DNA of 64,000 bases, taken from NCBI GenBank assembly GCA_963920635.1, contig OY987298.1, forward strand, positions 37,851,787 through 37,915,786, in the 5' to 3' direction. This document shows, in pieces, positions 54,394-64,000 of the stretch. Each line of letters begins with the position of its first letter. Within the stretch, counting starts at the first letter, position 1. The notes beneath the pieces are model-generated. The model did not search any database, had not been told where the DNA came from, and was given only the letters and a program-made list of their open reading frames with translations. The DNA comes from Pseudeuparius sepicola (Eukaryota > Arthropoda > Insecta > Coleoptera > Anthribidae). Position numbers and translations under genes: made by a program.

Positions 54394-54677
54394 GCTTCAG
54401 AAAATATAATATTTGTAGTCTTGCCGACGGGCCCCAAGCTTGTTAAAAAATACCTTTTGTCACCATTCAATTCGTCAATTCGCTCTTGAGTTAATTGCTC
54501 CGTAAAACGCTGAGGCAGGATGGTCTTGAAGTCGGCAAATTCCACCACTACCTTTTCCCCAAACTTGGTATTTATTCTCTTAAAACACTGGATCTCAAAT
54601 TTTTTATTTACTTCCAAATCTCGAACATTCACCAGATTTTTCACCAGCAAATTGTTTAAACTATTTAAGAAGGACAT
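54390..54677 (-). CDS. Small OB-fold-like protein encoded in the TIR (right copy)
   Basis: Identical 95-residue product to the gene at 37521-37808, in mirror orientation, ATG at 54677. Its transcript points inward, in the same direction as the virion genes, so this copy could be expressed with the late block while the left copy leads the replication block. The ATGA overlap with a 33-residue frame (54292-54393) is also mirrored. Confidence 0.75.
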   Translation of the reverse strand: MSFLNSLNNLLVKNLVNVRDLEVNKKFEIQCFKRINTKFGEKVVVEFADFKTILPQRFTEQLTQERIDELNGDKRYFLTSLGPVGKTTNIIFSEA

Positions 54678-54847
54678 GTTGTAAATGATCTGCGTGTCTG
54701 ATGAGATCTTAGTTGAACCTCTCCTATATAGCTGTTTCAATAGGAGTGGGGAGAGAGTGGGGAGACGGGCAAAACCTAGGAGAGTACCAGACCAGACAGG
54801 TTTCGACAAGTCTGGTCTGGTGCTCTCTTAGTATCTCTACTGTCATT

Positions 54848-55334
54848 GTTTCCCTCTTATTTCGGTCAAGTCGTTGTTTTTGGACGTGTGGCCTCTTTAG
54901 AGAACACACGTTGCACGTTGGCGTGTTTACGTGCGTAGGCCAGTATTGTAGCAGCTACCGAAGCATCCGTATGGATTTTTTTAGAAATGGATGAACAGAA
55001 GCTGTGTTTTCGAAAATAAAACTTTTGAATTTTAACTCTTCAAAAACATTAAAATTGAAATTTCTTTAATAAACTAGACATAATTTTCATTTTTGTTTTC
55101 GAATTTGTTTGAAAGAACTTGTCAGTTTTATAATGCATTAAACATTTTTCTGTTTCCACACATGTTTGGATTATACTATCTGATGGATACTTACTTATAC
55201 ATTATGTATATAGTACAAGGCCCCCGCGATCTTTTACAAAATACTAATTCGTGAAAATTTTCCTTTTCCAATGAAAATAACTACGCAATCTTCACAATTA
55301 ATAACAGTTTTAACAACAAAACCACTTATAGGTT
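54848..55334. other. No gene recognised
   Basis: Flank to the right of the Polinton target site. AT-rich, with no open frame or repeat that I recognise. Confidence 0.5.
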
Positions 55335-55527
55335 GATTTTCCATATAAACATGCATAGGTCCTAAAGTTCTTCGTTTCTGATATAAGTAGGGCGATTTTT
55401 TTTAAATTGAATTATGGCAATATATCTTAAAATAATCAAGCTTCTGAACTGGAATTTATCACTGCAGTGTTTTGGAGGATGAAGAAAAAGCTGAAAATGT
55501 CACTTGCCACTTGCGCTATTATTGGAT

Positions 55528-57435
55528 CCCAACAAACATTCAAAGTTAAAATTACCTAATTTTTACTACCCAACAAGTCAGAAATTTATTTTGACCAAAC
55601 CAGTTTACCTCTAATATTAGGTAAAAAAGTGGAAAGTGGGGAATGAAGTGGAAGTTATTTTTAAGTTAAAAATAGGTAATATAACTTTATGGGCTTTAGT
55701 CAAATTTACCAGTGAATAGTAAAAATTAGGTAATAATTAGGTAATTTATGTCTATACTTGGACCTAAATCTGACCATAATGAAGAACAGCAGTTTTCTCA
55801 TGGTTATGTTATTCTATAAACGGCCCATGCAAAAGAAAATGTCGTCTGCCTTTGACCTTATAACTAAAAGGTATGCCGAGAGGTAGGTATGGGATTATTA
55901 AAGGTGTGAATTTTGTTGTCTGTGCAAAAATCTCCTAAAATATTTCTGTATATTATAGGTGTAATACTTCGAAAAAACTCGTGGGCCTCATACATATTGT
56001 GTATTGACAAAAATTTTCTATTAATTTTTTCTCATTTTCAAAAATGTTTATTAACAAAATTCGAGCAGGACAAGAAAACATACCAAGCATACCTTTTGAG
56101 GAGTTTTTGGTGTCCCAAAGTGTGACTTTTTTCATATTTGGAAGCATAATTGCATACACTTTTTAATTATATATTATTTCAAGATGGAGGATACGTTGTT
56201 TGTTTGATAGCAAATAAACTCTTAACTGTAAAGTTCCGTTTTACCTATTTTTAGACTTTGAAGTAATAATTTCTTAAATCAGGGAAAAAATAACCAAGAA
56301 TTTTGACCATATAGTTACATTTTCCCTATTAAACGATAACGCGACCAACAAGTTAAAGTCATAATAAGGGTTATTTTTGGTAATAATAAGGAGATTATTG
56401 TGAGCATGCGTATTTTACATTATCTTGCCCATAAGTTGCCCATGGAGAGATTCATTAATTTCTTCTTCTATTTTTCCTAACCCTTCCAAATTGATTTCAT
56501 TATCTGCGGCACAGTTATCTGAGGCTTCTAATATCGTATTCATGTTAACTGGTTGCACTTCCGGAACACTCACATACCTCTCGGGCTCGTCATTTTTAAA
56601 GGCTTCATTTTTTTATCTTCCTTATGGCCCGATAAAAGGAAGAGGAATGACGAAAAGCCTTGTGTTTAGGCATGTTTCTATTCTACAATACCTACTTTAT
56701 AGAAAATAATGCCAAATCCAAATTTAGCAAGTTTATAGGTATCTACCTAGCAAAACAAGCTAGACTACATCAGTCTTTGTTTTCAGTATTCAGGATTTAT
56801 TTTCATGAATAAACACACCCCAAGATTTCTGTACTTTAAAAACTGTTTTGGGATAATATTACTTCATGGTAATTTTTATAAGAAATTTTAACCCTCTTTA
56901 AGCCGTTTTTACTTTCAAGCCCAAAAAAACTAGTCTTTTTGAACTTCATCGTAATTATTAGGTTACATACAAACCCAAAAAACGACCAAAAACCTATAGG
57001 CATATAATAGGTCGAATATAGGTAATAATTACTTAACTATCTAACCTATTTTTGACCTAACCTAACCCTAACCTACAAGGACAAATATTGAGACGAAATT
57101 TACTTCTTTATCATCTTATCTTTTGACTATACGGGCATCTAGAAAGTTAAAATAAGTAAATTTTGACCAAAAATTGATGGTAAAATTTTCCTTGTCTTCA
57201 AAGCCTGATTTTAGGTAATAATAAACTAAATTATAACCAAATAAAGTTTTCTAAAAGTTGAGCGTTTATGTAGTTTATAATTAGGTTAAAAATTAGTAGT
57301 TTTAGATTACAAAAACTTCTTCTAAGGTTTTTCTCACTTTAAACAATTTTCTGAAGGAAAAACTTGGTAATATTTTACCTCCATAGGTAATACTCAACCA
57401 AAAATTGGTAATCTTGACTAGGAATGTTTGTTGGG
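55528..57435. mobile_element. TIR element CCCAACAAACATTC with TTACCTAA-type repeats
   Basis: Ends CCCAACAAACATTC and its inverse. TAGGTAA/TTACCTA words recur many times inside both ends (for example near 55,555, 55,670, 55,735, 57,018, 57,385), like subterminal transposase-binding arrays. 1.9 kb. Open frames near 55,913 and 56,425 have no recognisable similarity. No transposase seen. Confidence 0.6.
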
Positions 57436-57469
57436 ATAGTGCTCTTACTCGTAACTTATTTGAGGTTAC

Positions 57470-57986
57470 ATTTTTGGTCTAGCAGGTCCCTCAGTTTAGT
57501 GCATCTTTTTATTCTGCAAGAAAAAGGTACTCGATTGTTTATAACACCTTTAAAACACCTGTTAACTCCAACATTTCGAAACATAAAATTTTGATCAACC
57601 GCTTTCAAAAAATGTTACTGATAACTGTACCATTTAAAGTAAGAAAAAATCCCCATGAACAATGAAATAAAAATTATTCGCTTTCAAAATGGAAAGGATT
57701 GAATTTGACAAAATTTGGACACCTTATTCCAAGAAAGCCAGTGGTGTTTTGACCAATGTCCATTTCGCATTTTTTTTTCATCATTGTGACTGTACAGTTG
57801 ATCTGTATCATTTGAAAGTGATAGACGATAATTTTATGTTTCGAATGCTGGAGATAACAGGCGTTTTGGGGCACGTTTTGTTAATTTCAACGCAAACGGT
57901 TGATTTTGATTTTATGGTTATGAAACAAGAGTTTGTTGTAGAATAAAAAGATGCACTTAAATGATGGACCTGCAAGACCAAAAAGA
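57470..57986. mobile_element. Foldback MITE
   Basis: Arms of about 50 bp at the ends (TTTTTGGTCTAGCAGGTCC and its inverse) continue inward with mirrored blocks, for example ACACCTGTTAACTCCAACATTTCG near 57,556 against the complement near 57,850. The plus-strand 85-codon frame across it is a by-product of the repeat. Confidence 0.65.
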
Positions 57987-58215
57987 TAATCTAAAAAACT
58001 AAAAGCACCATCCAAAAATAGTGCAAGTGGTGCCCTTTGTGAGATACGTAGAAATTGACATTTTCAGCTTATTCTATGTCCCCAAAGACACTGCAGTGCC
58101 AAATTTCAGTTCAGCAGCTTGATTATTTTGGGAGATATTGCCATAATTCAATTTCAAAAAAAGAACTACAACGAATTTATCTCGGAAACGAAGATCTATA
58201 AGACCTATGTTTATA

Positions 58216-59009
58216 TGGACAACCCCAGTTATAATACATTTTTCCACAAATGTCAAAGTTCTGATCAAAAAAAATGAGACACAATGTATTCTGTATTCTG
58301 ACAACTTCGATGAAAAATTAAAATTGTATTCAGGGCCAAGCATAGGATTTTCTAAAATATTTCCAGCTCTATATTTATTACAAATTAAATTAGTTTTTTC
58401 TATCCCAGAAGTACCTACAATTCAAAATAGAAAACTTTTCTAAAGAAATACAGTTTCCAATGAACATTTCTTTAATTTCCACGTGAACTAATATTTTTGG
58501 ATTATCATTCCAACCTCCATGCTGCCTTATGTTACAAAAAAATAACTATAAAATAATAATACTATGTTGGAAAATAATGCATAATTTTTTAGATCCCCGC
58601 GAAAAATCCTCTTATTAAAGTTTTCAGGCATTCACCGGATCCATCTGGTATAGTAAAATCAATCGGTGTATTATATTGATTTTCAACTCTGGTGGCGGCA
58701 TCTGTGTGAGAGAAGCTATATGAATGTCCAAAGGAATTTAGCCGGGAAGAGAATGTTACTCGAGACTCTCAATATGTTTATACTTGTAACGTTCATAAAT
58801 AGATGGCTTCATTTGAGTATATATGCAAACAGAAAAACTTGCATGTTATGCGAAAAATATAACTAGAAAGATCCACTCAAGATTTAGTTTGTTCAGCAGC
58901 TTCGTTTCAAATTTCCATTGCAATTTGGTACAAGTTAAATATAAAGGGATCTCTATGGTTTATTTAAGATGTGTGTGATACTTATAAGCCTTATAAGTAT
59001 ATCGCTTTA
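58216..59009. other. No gene recognised
   Basis: AT-rich DNA; short frames at 58,207 and 58,666 lack similarity and start codon context. Confidence 0.45.
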
Positions 59010-59011
59010 TA

Positions 59012-60556
59012 CAGTGACCGGCAGAAAGTTGGACACAAATGGAAAACTTTATTATTATTAATTTCTCAGAAAATTTTATTATTGATAAAAGTTGGTGCAT
59101 CATTTCAAACTCAAAACGCATATACCAAAATTTAAATATCTCTTTTTGGATACGAGGTAGATTCAAAAATGTCAAAATAGCTCAAGAGTAAACTACCCTT
59201 ATTTTTTAAAATACGGTAAAAAGTTACTTACAAAAGTTGTTTGGAATCAAAAGTGGATGTCAGATTTAAAGTCACAGCCACCTAGTCAAAAAAAAAAGAA
59301 ATTTAACTTTTTTGTATTTTTTTCGATCACCATGTGTATTACAAAAAAAACAAATACCGCAAGCGCAACTTATCATCGTATAACACATGAATTTGCTACT
59401 TAACTTTAATTTTGTTCGATTAGCAGCTAGAAATTTAAATTAATCGAAATCAGAGTTTAAAAATATTAAATTTTTGTGTCCATTGAATAAAATAAGTAGT
59501 TTTTTTTGGCAAATTTTAATAATAAGTAATTTAAATGAAAACAGTAACTAAAAATAAATTTGCCAAAAAATTTGTTCAACTCTGTTTGCCTTTGGGACAG
59601 CAGCATTTTAGGATTCTCAATAACGGAGAGGACATTATCCATTTCATTATCTTCGTTACCTGTTACATTTTTTCTATGTGGTACTTGACATTTATTTTGC
59701 ACTGAACCGAACTGCTTAAAACTCCTAAGAATTTTTGCCACAGTTGAGTAGTTGATGTTTTTGTCTGGATGTCGTTCATTGAAAATATCTGATGTTTTTC
59801 GACAAGTATGATAATTATTACCGTGTATTAAAACAATTTCAACTTTATCTTGAACACTAAGTGCAGGCATAGTTGCAGAATGACAATAACGGAGTTTGAC
59901 ATGTAAAATAATTCTTCGCCGACAATTATTGTTTTTAAAGCCAACTTTGCAAGAGTTATTATTGGCCATAGCATGGATTTTCCTATTAATCTCGTATTTT
60001 GTTCGATAGGTACCTCTAAGCAAATTTATTTTTAGTTACTGTTTTCATTTAAATTACTTATTATTAAAATTTGTCAAAAAAACTACTTATTTTATTCAAT
60101 GGACACAAAAATTTAATATTTTTAAACTCTGATTTCGATTAATATAATTTTCTAGCTGCTAATCGATCAAAATTAAAGTTAAGTAACAAATTCATGTGTT
60201 ATCCAATGATAAGTTGGGCTTGCGGTATTTGGTTTTTTTGTAATACACAGGGTGATCGAAAAAAATACAAAAAAGTTAAATTTCTTTTTTTTTACTAGGT
60301 GGCTCTGACATCCACTTTTGATTCCAAACAACTTTTGTAAGTAACTTTTTACCGTATTTTAAAAAATAAGGGTACTTTACTCTTGAGCTATTTTGACATT
60401 TTTGAATCTACCTCGTACCCAAAAAGAGATATTTAAATTTTGGTATGAGCGCCTTGAGTTTGAAATGATGCACCAACTTTTATCAAGAATAAAATTTTCT
60501 GAGAAATTAATAATAAAAAAGTTTTCCATTTGTGTCCAACTTTCTGCCGGTCACTG
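59012..60556. mobile_element. Mariner-type element with ~550-bp inverted arms
   Basis: Ends CAGTGACCGGCAGAAAGTTGG and its exact inverse, inside TA (59010-59011, 60557-60558). The arms, about 59012-59568 and 60022-60556, are near-identical inverted copies; the roughly 450-bp single-copy middle encodes an HTH remnant. One arm has ACACAGGGTGATCG where the other has the matching CGATCACCATGTGT, showing modest divergence. Relatives of the tip occur at 30,297-30,667. Confidence 0.85.
59466..59969 (-). pseudogene. Transposase N-terminal HTH remnant (DUF4817-like)
   Basis: From the ATG at 59870 (or 59969) the product reads MPALSVQDKVEIVLIHGNN, then INYSTVAKILRSFKQFGSVQ and SVIENPKM, the form of the helix-turn-helix domain that precedes the DDE domain in an insect mariner-like family. 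After NPKM the similarity stops and the frame runs into the right inverted arm. The DDE catalytic domain is absent, so the product could bind termini but not cut. A separate DDE-only relic of the same broad family lies at 36,360-36,828. Confidence 0.65.
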
Positions 60557-60558
60557 TA

Positions 60559-61922
60559 TAATAATTGGTTAGGGGTCATAGATTAGTCTATCGTTAGGGT
60601 TAGATTTCAAGCAGTAGGTATTCCAAGTGAGCTATAGTTTCATTAGAGCTGGGAATACATATAGGTCCACCTATTTAAAAAACATATCATTTTAAGGACT
60701 ATAAGATTATTTTATTTTACAATAAAGGTCCATCTATTTTTAGACATTTTGAAAAATAGTTCGTCTTGTATCTAAATCTAAGTATCTACAGTAAATTCGC
60801 GATTTAGTGTACTCCGCTTCGAGTGAACTACCCCATAGAGTGAATACAGAATTTTATTTGATAAACAATCCATAATCACGTCATTTTCAAGCACCTTCCA
60901 TAAAAATGTTATATTTTAAAAGTTATTTTTTTTTGTAAACCTTTATTTAGTATTTACATACAATTTATGTACTGTATGTACATGAATATAGTGCTGTTAT
61001 TTTATTCAGAATAGACATCCTAAATACAGAGTTGAATCGATTCCCGAAATTATCACTTTTGCTGAGCAGCAACTTGAATTTGCTTTGTTTGCTCGAAATT
61101 CAGTAGCTTTAGAGCAAATTAACAAGAGTTAGAACTTTTTTATTTAAAAGTAAATGGGGAATACAAAAATGTTGTCCAATTTACCAAAAAAGAAACATGA
61201 GCGTAGAAATTATTTTTGGAAAGGGGGCGTCCCCTACATTCCCGTACGCCACTGGCTGTGACAATGCTGGTAGCTTCAGTTTATTGCATTTTATACTCGC
61301 ATACCTTGTACCAAATTTGAAGTAAATATTGTCGTTTTTGAGATATGATTAAAAAATGGTTTAAAAAAATTATAGACCCTCTATTTTTTATTAATAAGCC
61401 TTTCCGAACCCATGTTCACATTGTTGCTTAAAATCAAATTCTCTATCGTTTGTTTCAAAATAGTGGTTTACAACCTGGACATCCTGTATTATGAGTGGGT
61501 AACTTTAATCTTGGGTTATAATCATGAACCAACTACTACGATCACTTTTATGAGTTGAAATTTCAAACAGTGCAAAATTAAGTACCATATCAGTGAAGTG
61601 CAGTGCAGTGTTAGGATTTTTTTTTAAAAAACTGATTACAGATTCTTGTTTAGGGTCATTTAAAATCCACTTGTACCAATTTTCATTTTTTTAAATAATA
61701 AAAAAGATTGTATTATTTTTTAAATTGTAGGAATTTATTATTGTACAATATCAGAGAAAAGTATAAAGTGATGAAGAATTTGTAAAAGAGTTTAATTTTA
61801 ATAACAATTAATTAATATTTGGAAAAGTCCAATATGTATGTCGCATTGTAGAACAATGAAATATGGTGCAAACAAGTTTTGAGACTAATTGATCGTCTTC
61901 TTTTTTCCCTGTTTGGTAGTAT
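60559..61922. other. No gene recognised
   Basis: AT-rich DNA with short transposon-like fragments; no open frame of interest. Confidence 0.45.
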
Positions 61923-61956
61923 TACCAAAGTCTAGAGAATACTCTAGACTTTGGTA
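61923..61956. repeat. Perfect 15-bp hairpin
   Basis: TACCAAAGTCTAGAG, a 4-base loop AATA, then the exact inverse. A related ATTCTCTAGACTTTGAT occurs near 18,759. Confidence 0.8.
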
Positions 61957-61976
61957 TTACGGCTGAATTACACATA

Positions 61977-62541
61977 CAGGGTGGCTTATATAAGTGGCTC
62001 ACTCAAAATATCTCGGCTCAGATGAATCTGAGTTTCTTCTCCTTCCATAATCAAGCAGTTATGTAATTTCAATTTACGTACAAAAATTTACGTTTACTGT
62101 AAAAAAATAGTAAAAATGCATTCATTCAACTTTCACGGAATTTAAAGTTCTGTTGAATATTAATTAGTATGTAATGACGCAGACGATCAGCTTGCCCCCG
62201 TACGTTGAGTGAGGAATAATTCAATTCAAGTTTGAGCAAAAAAATTAATAGGGGTTGTTAGTTTTTACCCTTTTTTAGGGCACTGTGCAAATGAATAAAC
62301 CAGTAAGTAGATAATACATACCAGTAAGTAGATAATACATAGGTACCAAATTTCAAATTTTTAAGTATAGCGCCATTATTGAGGTATAAATGAAAAAAAT
62401 ACCTTTGGGTCATGCACTTTGTAGACCCGAATAACTTGGAAAGGAAAGGCCAAAACGAAAAATTTTATATGAAAGACCCCCCTTAAAACCACCTGCCGAA
62501 CACCCCTTTAAAGTATTTACTATACATTCTGACTCGCCCTG
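61977..62541. mobile_element. Probable TA-target MITE
   Basis: Tips CAGGGTGGC and, reversed, CAGGGCGAG, next to TA at both sides (61975-61976, 62542-62543). Inner inverted similarity is weak, and a 15-bp word, CAGTAAGTAGATAATACAT, is duplicated in tandem near 62,301-62,341. Call rests on tips and TA only. Confidence 0.4.
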
Positions 62542-62544
62542 TAT

Positions 62545-63397
62545 AATAGGTCTGATTTGTCAGAACTTCAAATTATTTGATATCAGTTTGAAACTGTCAG
62601 GACCATGCGCGGTTTCGTTTTTAGAATGTCAAAATGAAACTGCGAGTGCTCCTGAGAATTTCAAAGTGGATTGAAATTCTGCCGAAACAGATTAAAAATT
62701 GTTATGTATAAGTTACCTACTCAATTACTGTAGCAGGACATGGCGTCAAAACATTTTGCTAAGCCTTCTAAATTGTCATTTCTCAAAAGTATAAATCAGA
62801 CTAGTGGAAGGGATATGTAGCGCTTGTGATATAATGATTGAAAGCGCATAAATAGGTACATTTTTGACGCTATGGCCTCTGATATAATCGAGTAGGTACC
62901 TATAATTTTTTAAGTGCTAAGAGAGCACCCACTAAACCGCAGCATTTTTCCAAATACTGATAGAGCAGGCTTAAAGCAATCAGTTTTGCCCAGAGATTTC
63001 ATTCAGAAACTTTTTGTAGGGCTTGAAATAAAAAAGTTACGATCCGAAGAAGTTTGGGCAATTTCGGAAGTTTCAAAAATATCTCCGAAGATAGGCCATA
63101 TTGTGGATTTTGAATATGTGCTTTTACACAAAGCTAGCTTATCAAAAATACAAATAAAATCTCTCTAAAAATGCTCTTTTTTCTGTATATTTCCATCAAT
63201 AGACATACTGTATTCCAAAACCAGCCGTTTTATCTTAAAGCTAGAGTTCTGTAATTCTAATAAACTTTTTATAATAACTTCTTGTTCTTCTTATGTTTAA
63301 TCGGGAAAATTTAACAAGCCAAAAGAAGTCGTAAAAATAAAAGGAAAAATGAAAGTCAATGAAAGTCAAAACTGCATGTGCAGATATCAAGTTGAAA
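62545..63397. other. No gene recognised
   Basis: A short frame at 62,914-63,168 has no recognisable similarity. No other structure seen. Confidence 0.45.
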
Positions 63398-63399
63398 TT

Positions 63400-63913
63400 A
63401 GTAAAGTTCATATACTTTGCACAGATATGTATCTATTAAAATCCTGACAGAGCGCTTTCGGTTAAACAACCATCTTCAGTGTCATCTATAATACCTATAT
63501 AGTAAGGGCAGAATGTAAAGGCGAAGTCGGCAATAAATCATCAAAGAGAGAGAGCGCTATATCTATTGCTTTACTTGCACTCGCACAATTACACTCATGA
63601 CCCCTCGCTCCAAAACATAAGGGAGAGCAGGTAGGAAAATCATAGCCCATCTCTCTCGATTTTATGGCCGACTTCGCCTTTACATTCTGCCCTTACTATA
63701 GTTATGTTATAACTTATAACTAACTAACATGTTATAACTATAACGTGTTGTTAGAGTTTGTATTTGAAAAGTAAGTTTATCAGTTTGATTGATCTTGTGT
63801 TTTATAACATAACTATACGTATTATAGAGACACTGAAGATGGTTGTTTAACCGAAAGCGCTCTGTCAGGATTTTAATAAATACATATCTGGGCAAAGTAT
63901 ATGAACTTTACTG
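63400..63913. mobile_element. Foldback MITE with two sets of arms
   Basis: Outer arms at about 63400-63484 and 63829-63913 share the inverted block around CAGAGCGCTTTCGGTTAAAC. Inner arms near 63,503-63,537 and 63,667-63,701 share GGGCAGAATGTAAAGGCGAA in inverse. The two sets may be one element or one inserted in another. No coding capacity. Confidence 0.7.
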
Positions 63914-64000
63914 ATTTCATAAAAGGAAAAGTTCATATGAACTTGTATGTTTTGTAACGGAATTTATGCAAAGTTCCGTTACCTACTAAAAACATTTTGG

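Larger units (their letters stand above)
37357..54841. mobile_element. Polinton/Maverick (adintovirus-like) element, full length
   Basis: 17,485 bp with identical-looking 584-bp terminal inverted repeats beginning AGTAGAGATACTAAG and flanked by the 6-bp target duplication GTCATT (37351-37356, 54842-54847). Both features are diagnostic of Polintons. It encodes the core set: protein-primed polymerase B, RVE integrase, packaging ATPase, adenain-like protease, double and single jelly-roll capsid proteins, and a PLA2/pVI-like protein. Replication-type genes lie on plus at the left and virion genes on minus at the right, converging near 45,800. All genes appear open except polymerase B. Accessory genes (IAP, CHHC finger, membrane glycoprotein, intron-bearing gene) set this copy apart. 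Confidence 0.97.
54258..54841 (-). repeat. Right terminal inverted repeat of the Polinton
   Basis: 584 bp, mirror of 37357-37940, followed by the target copy GTCATT. The tip hairpin lies at 54780-54827 and the TATA box at 54724-54730. Confidence 0.95.
55335..58215. mobile_element. Outer foldback element, interrupted by two others
   Basis: Arms of about 190 bp at 55335-55524 and 58012-58215 are inverted copies with roughly 80% identity; mirrored words include AATTGAATTATGGCAATAT, AAAATAATCAAGCT and CACTGCAGTGT. The interior is almost entirely two later insertions listed next. True ends lie somewhat outside the arms; weaker mirrored similarity continues to about 55,310 and 58,240. Confidence 0.65.

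Noticed and set aside
57689..57946. 85-codon plus-strand frame
   Set aside because: It lies across a foldback MITE and starts within one arm; its mirror image is also partly open. No similarity.

Overview
The window is repeat-dense, AT-rich animal DNA. It is almost certainly from an insect: it holds errantivirus-type and Maverick/Polinton elements, a mariner family with a DUF4817-like helix-turn-helix, and frequent TAGGTACCTA-like words seen in hemipteran and lepidopteran genomes. I cannot name the species. No operons or prokaryotic signals are present. Nearly every real gene here belongs to a mobile element; one intact single-exon gene (32.5-33.8 kb, minus) may belong to the host.

Layout. 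1-22 kb: transposon debris. It contains a piggyBac-like element (TTAA target site), a 1102-bp unit repeated three times that has swallowed that element's right end, an element with many GGAC(A/G)TCC subterminal repeats (8.3-10.5 kb), an LTR-like segment with heat-shock-type promoter words (10.7-11.3 kb), and a hAT element (15.9-18.1 kb) containing two foldback elements nested one inside the other. 22.19-30.24 kb: a complete but decayed errantivirus (Ty3/gypsy with env), with 219-bp LTRs and GGAG target duplication. Its pol carries an OARD1/TARG1-type macrodomain between RNase H and integrase. 30.3-37.3 kb: foldback MITEs, the possible host gene and a dead mariner-like transposase.

37,357-54,841: a full-length Polinton (Maverick; adintovirus-like), 17,485 bp, with 584-bp terminal inverted repeats and a GTCATT target duplication. 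Each TIR carries one copy of a small replication-type gene. The left part encodes, on plus, an exonuclease-like protein, protein-primed DNA polymerase B (broken by a frameshift and a stop) and a small CHHC zinc-finger protein. It also holds a minus-strand gene that appears to have three short introns. The right part (45.8-54.2 kb) is a tightly packed minus-strand virion module: unknown protein, integrase with chromodomain, two fibre-like paralogues, a conserved Polinton protein, packaging ATPase, BIR-RING IAP, membrane glycoprotein, major capsid protein, a small repeat protein, minor capsid protein, adenain-like protease and PLA2/pVI-like protein. Capsid, maturation protease, packaging motor and membrane-lytic protein are all open, so this looks like a recently inserted virus-like element whose polymerase has since broken.

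54.8-64 kb: more nested foldback elements, including a mariner-type element with about 550-bp inverted arms around an HTH-only transposase remnant. The strongest leads are the macrodomain in the errantivirus pol, the Gtsf1/U11-48K-like CHHC protein, the intron-bearing accessory gene, the IAP/membrane-protein pair, and a possible -1 frameshift linking the PLA2/pVI protein to the protease.
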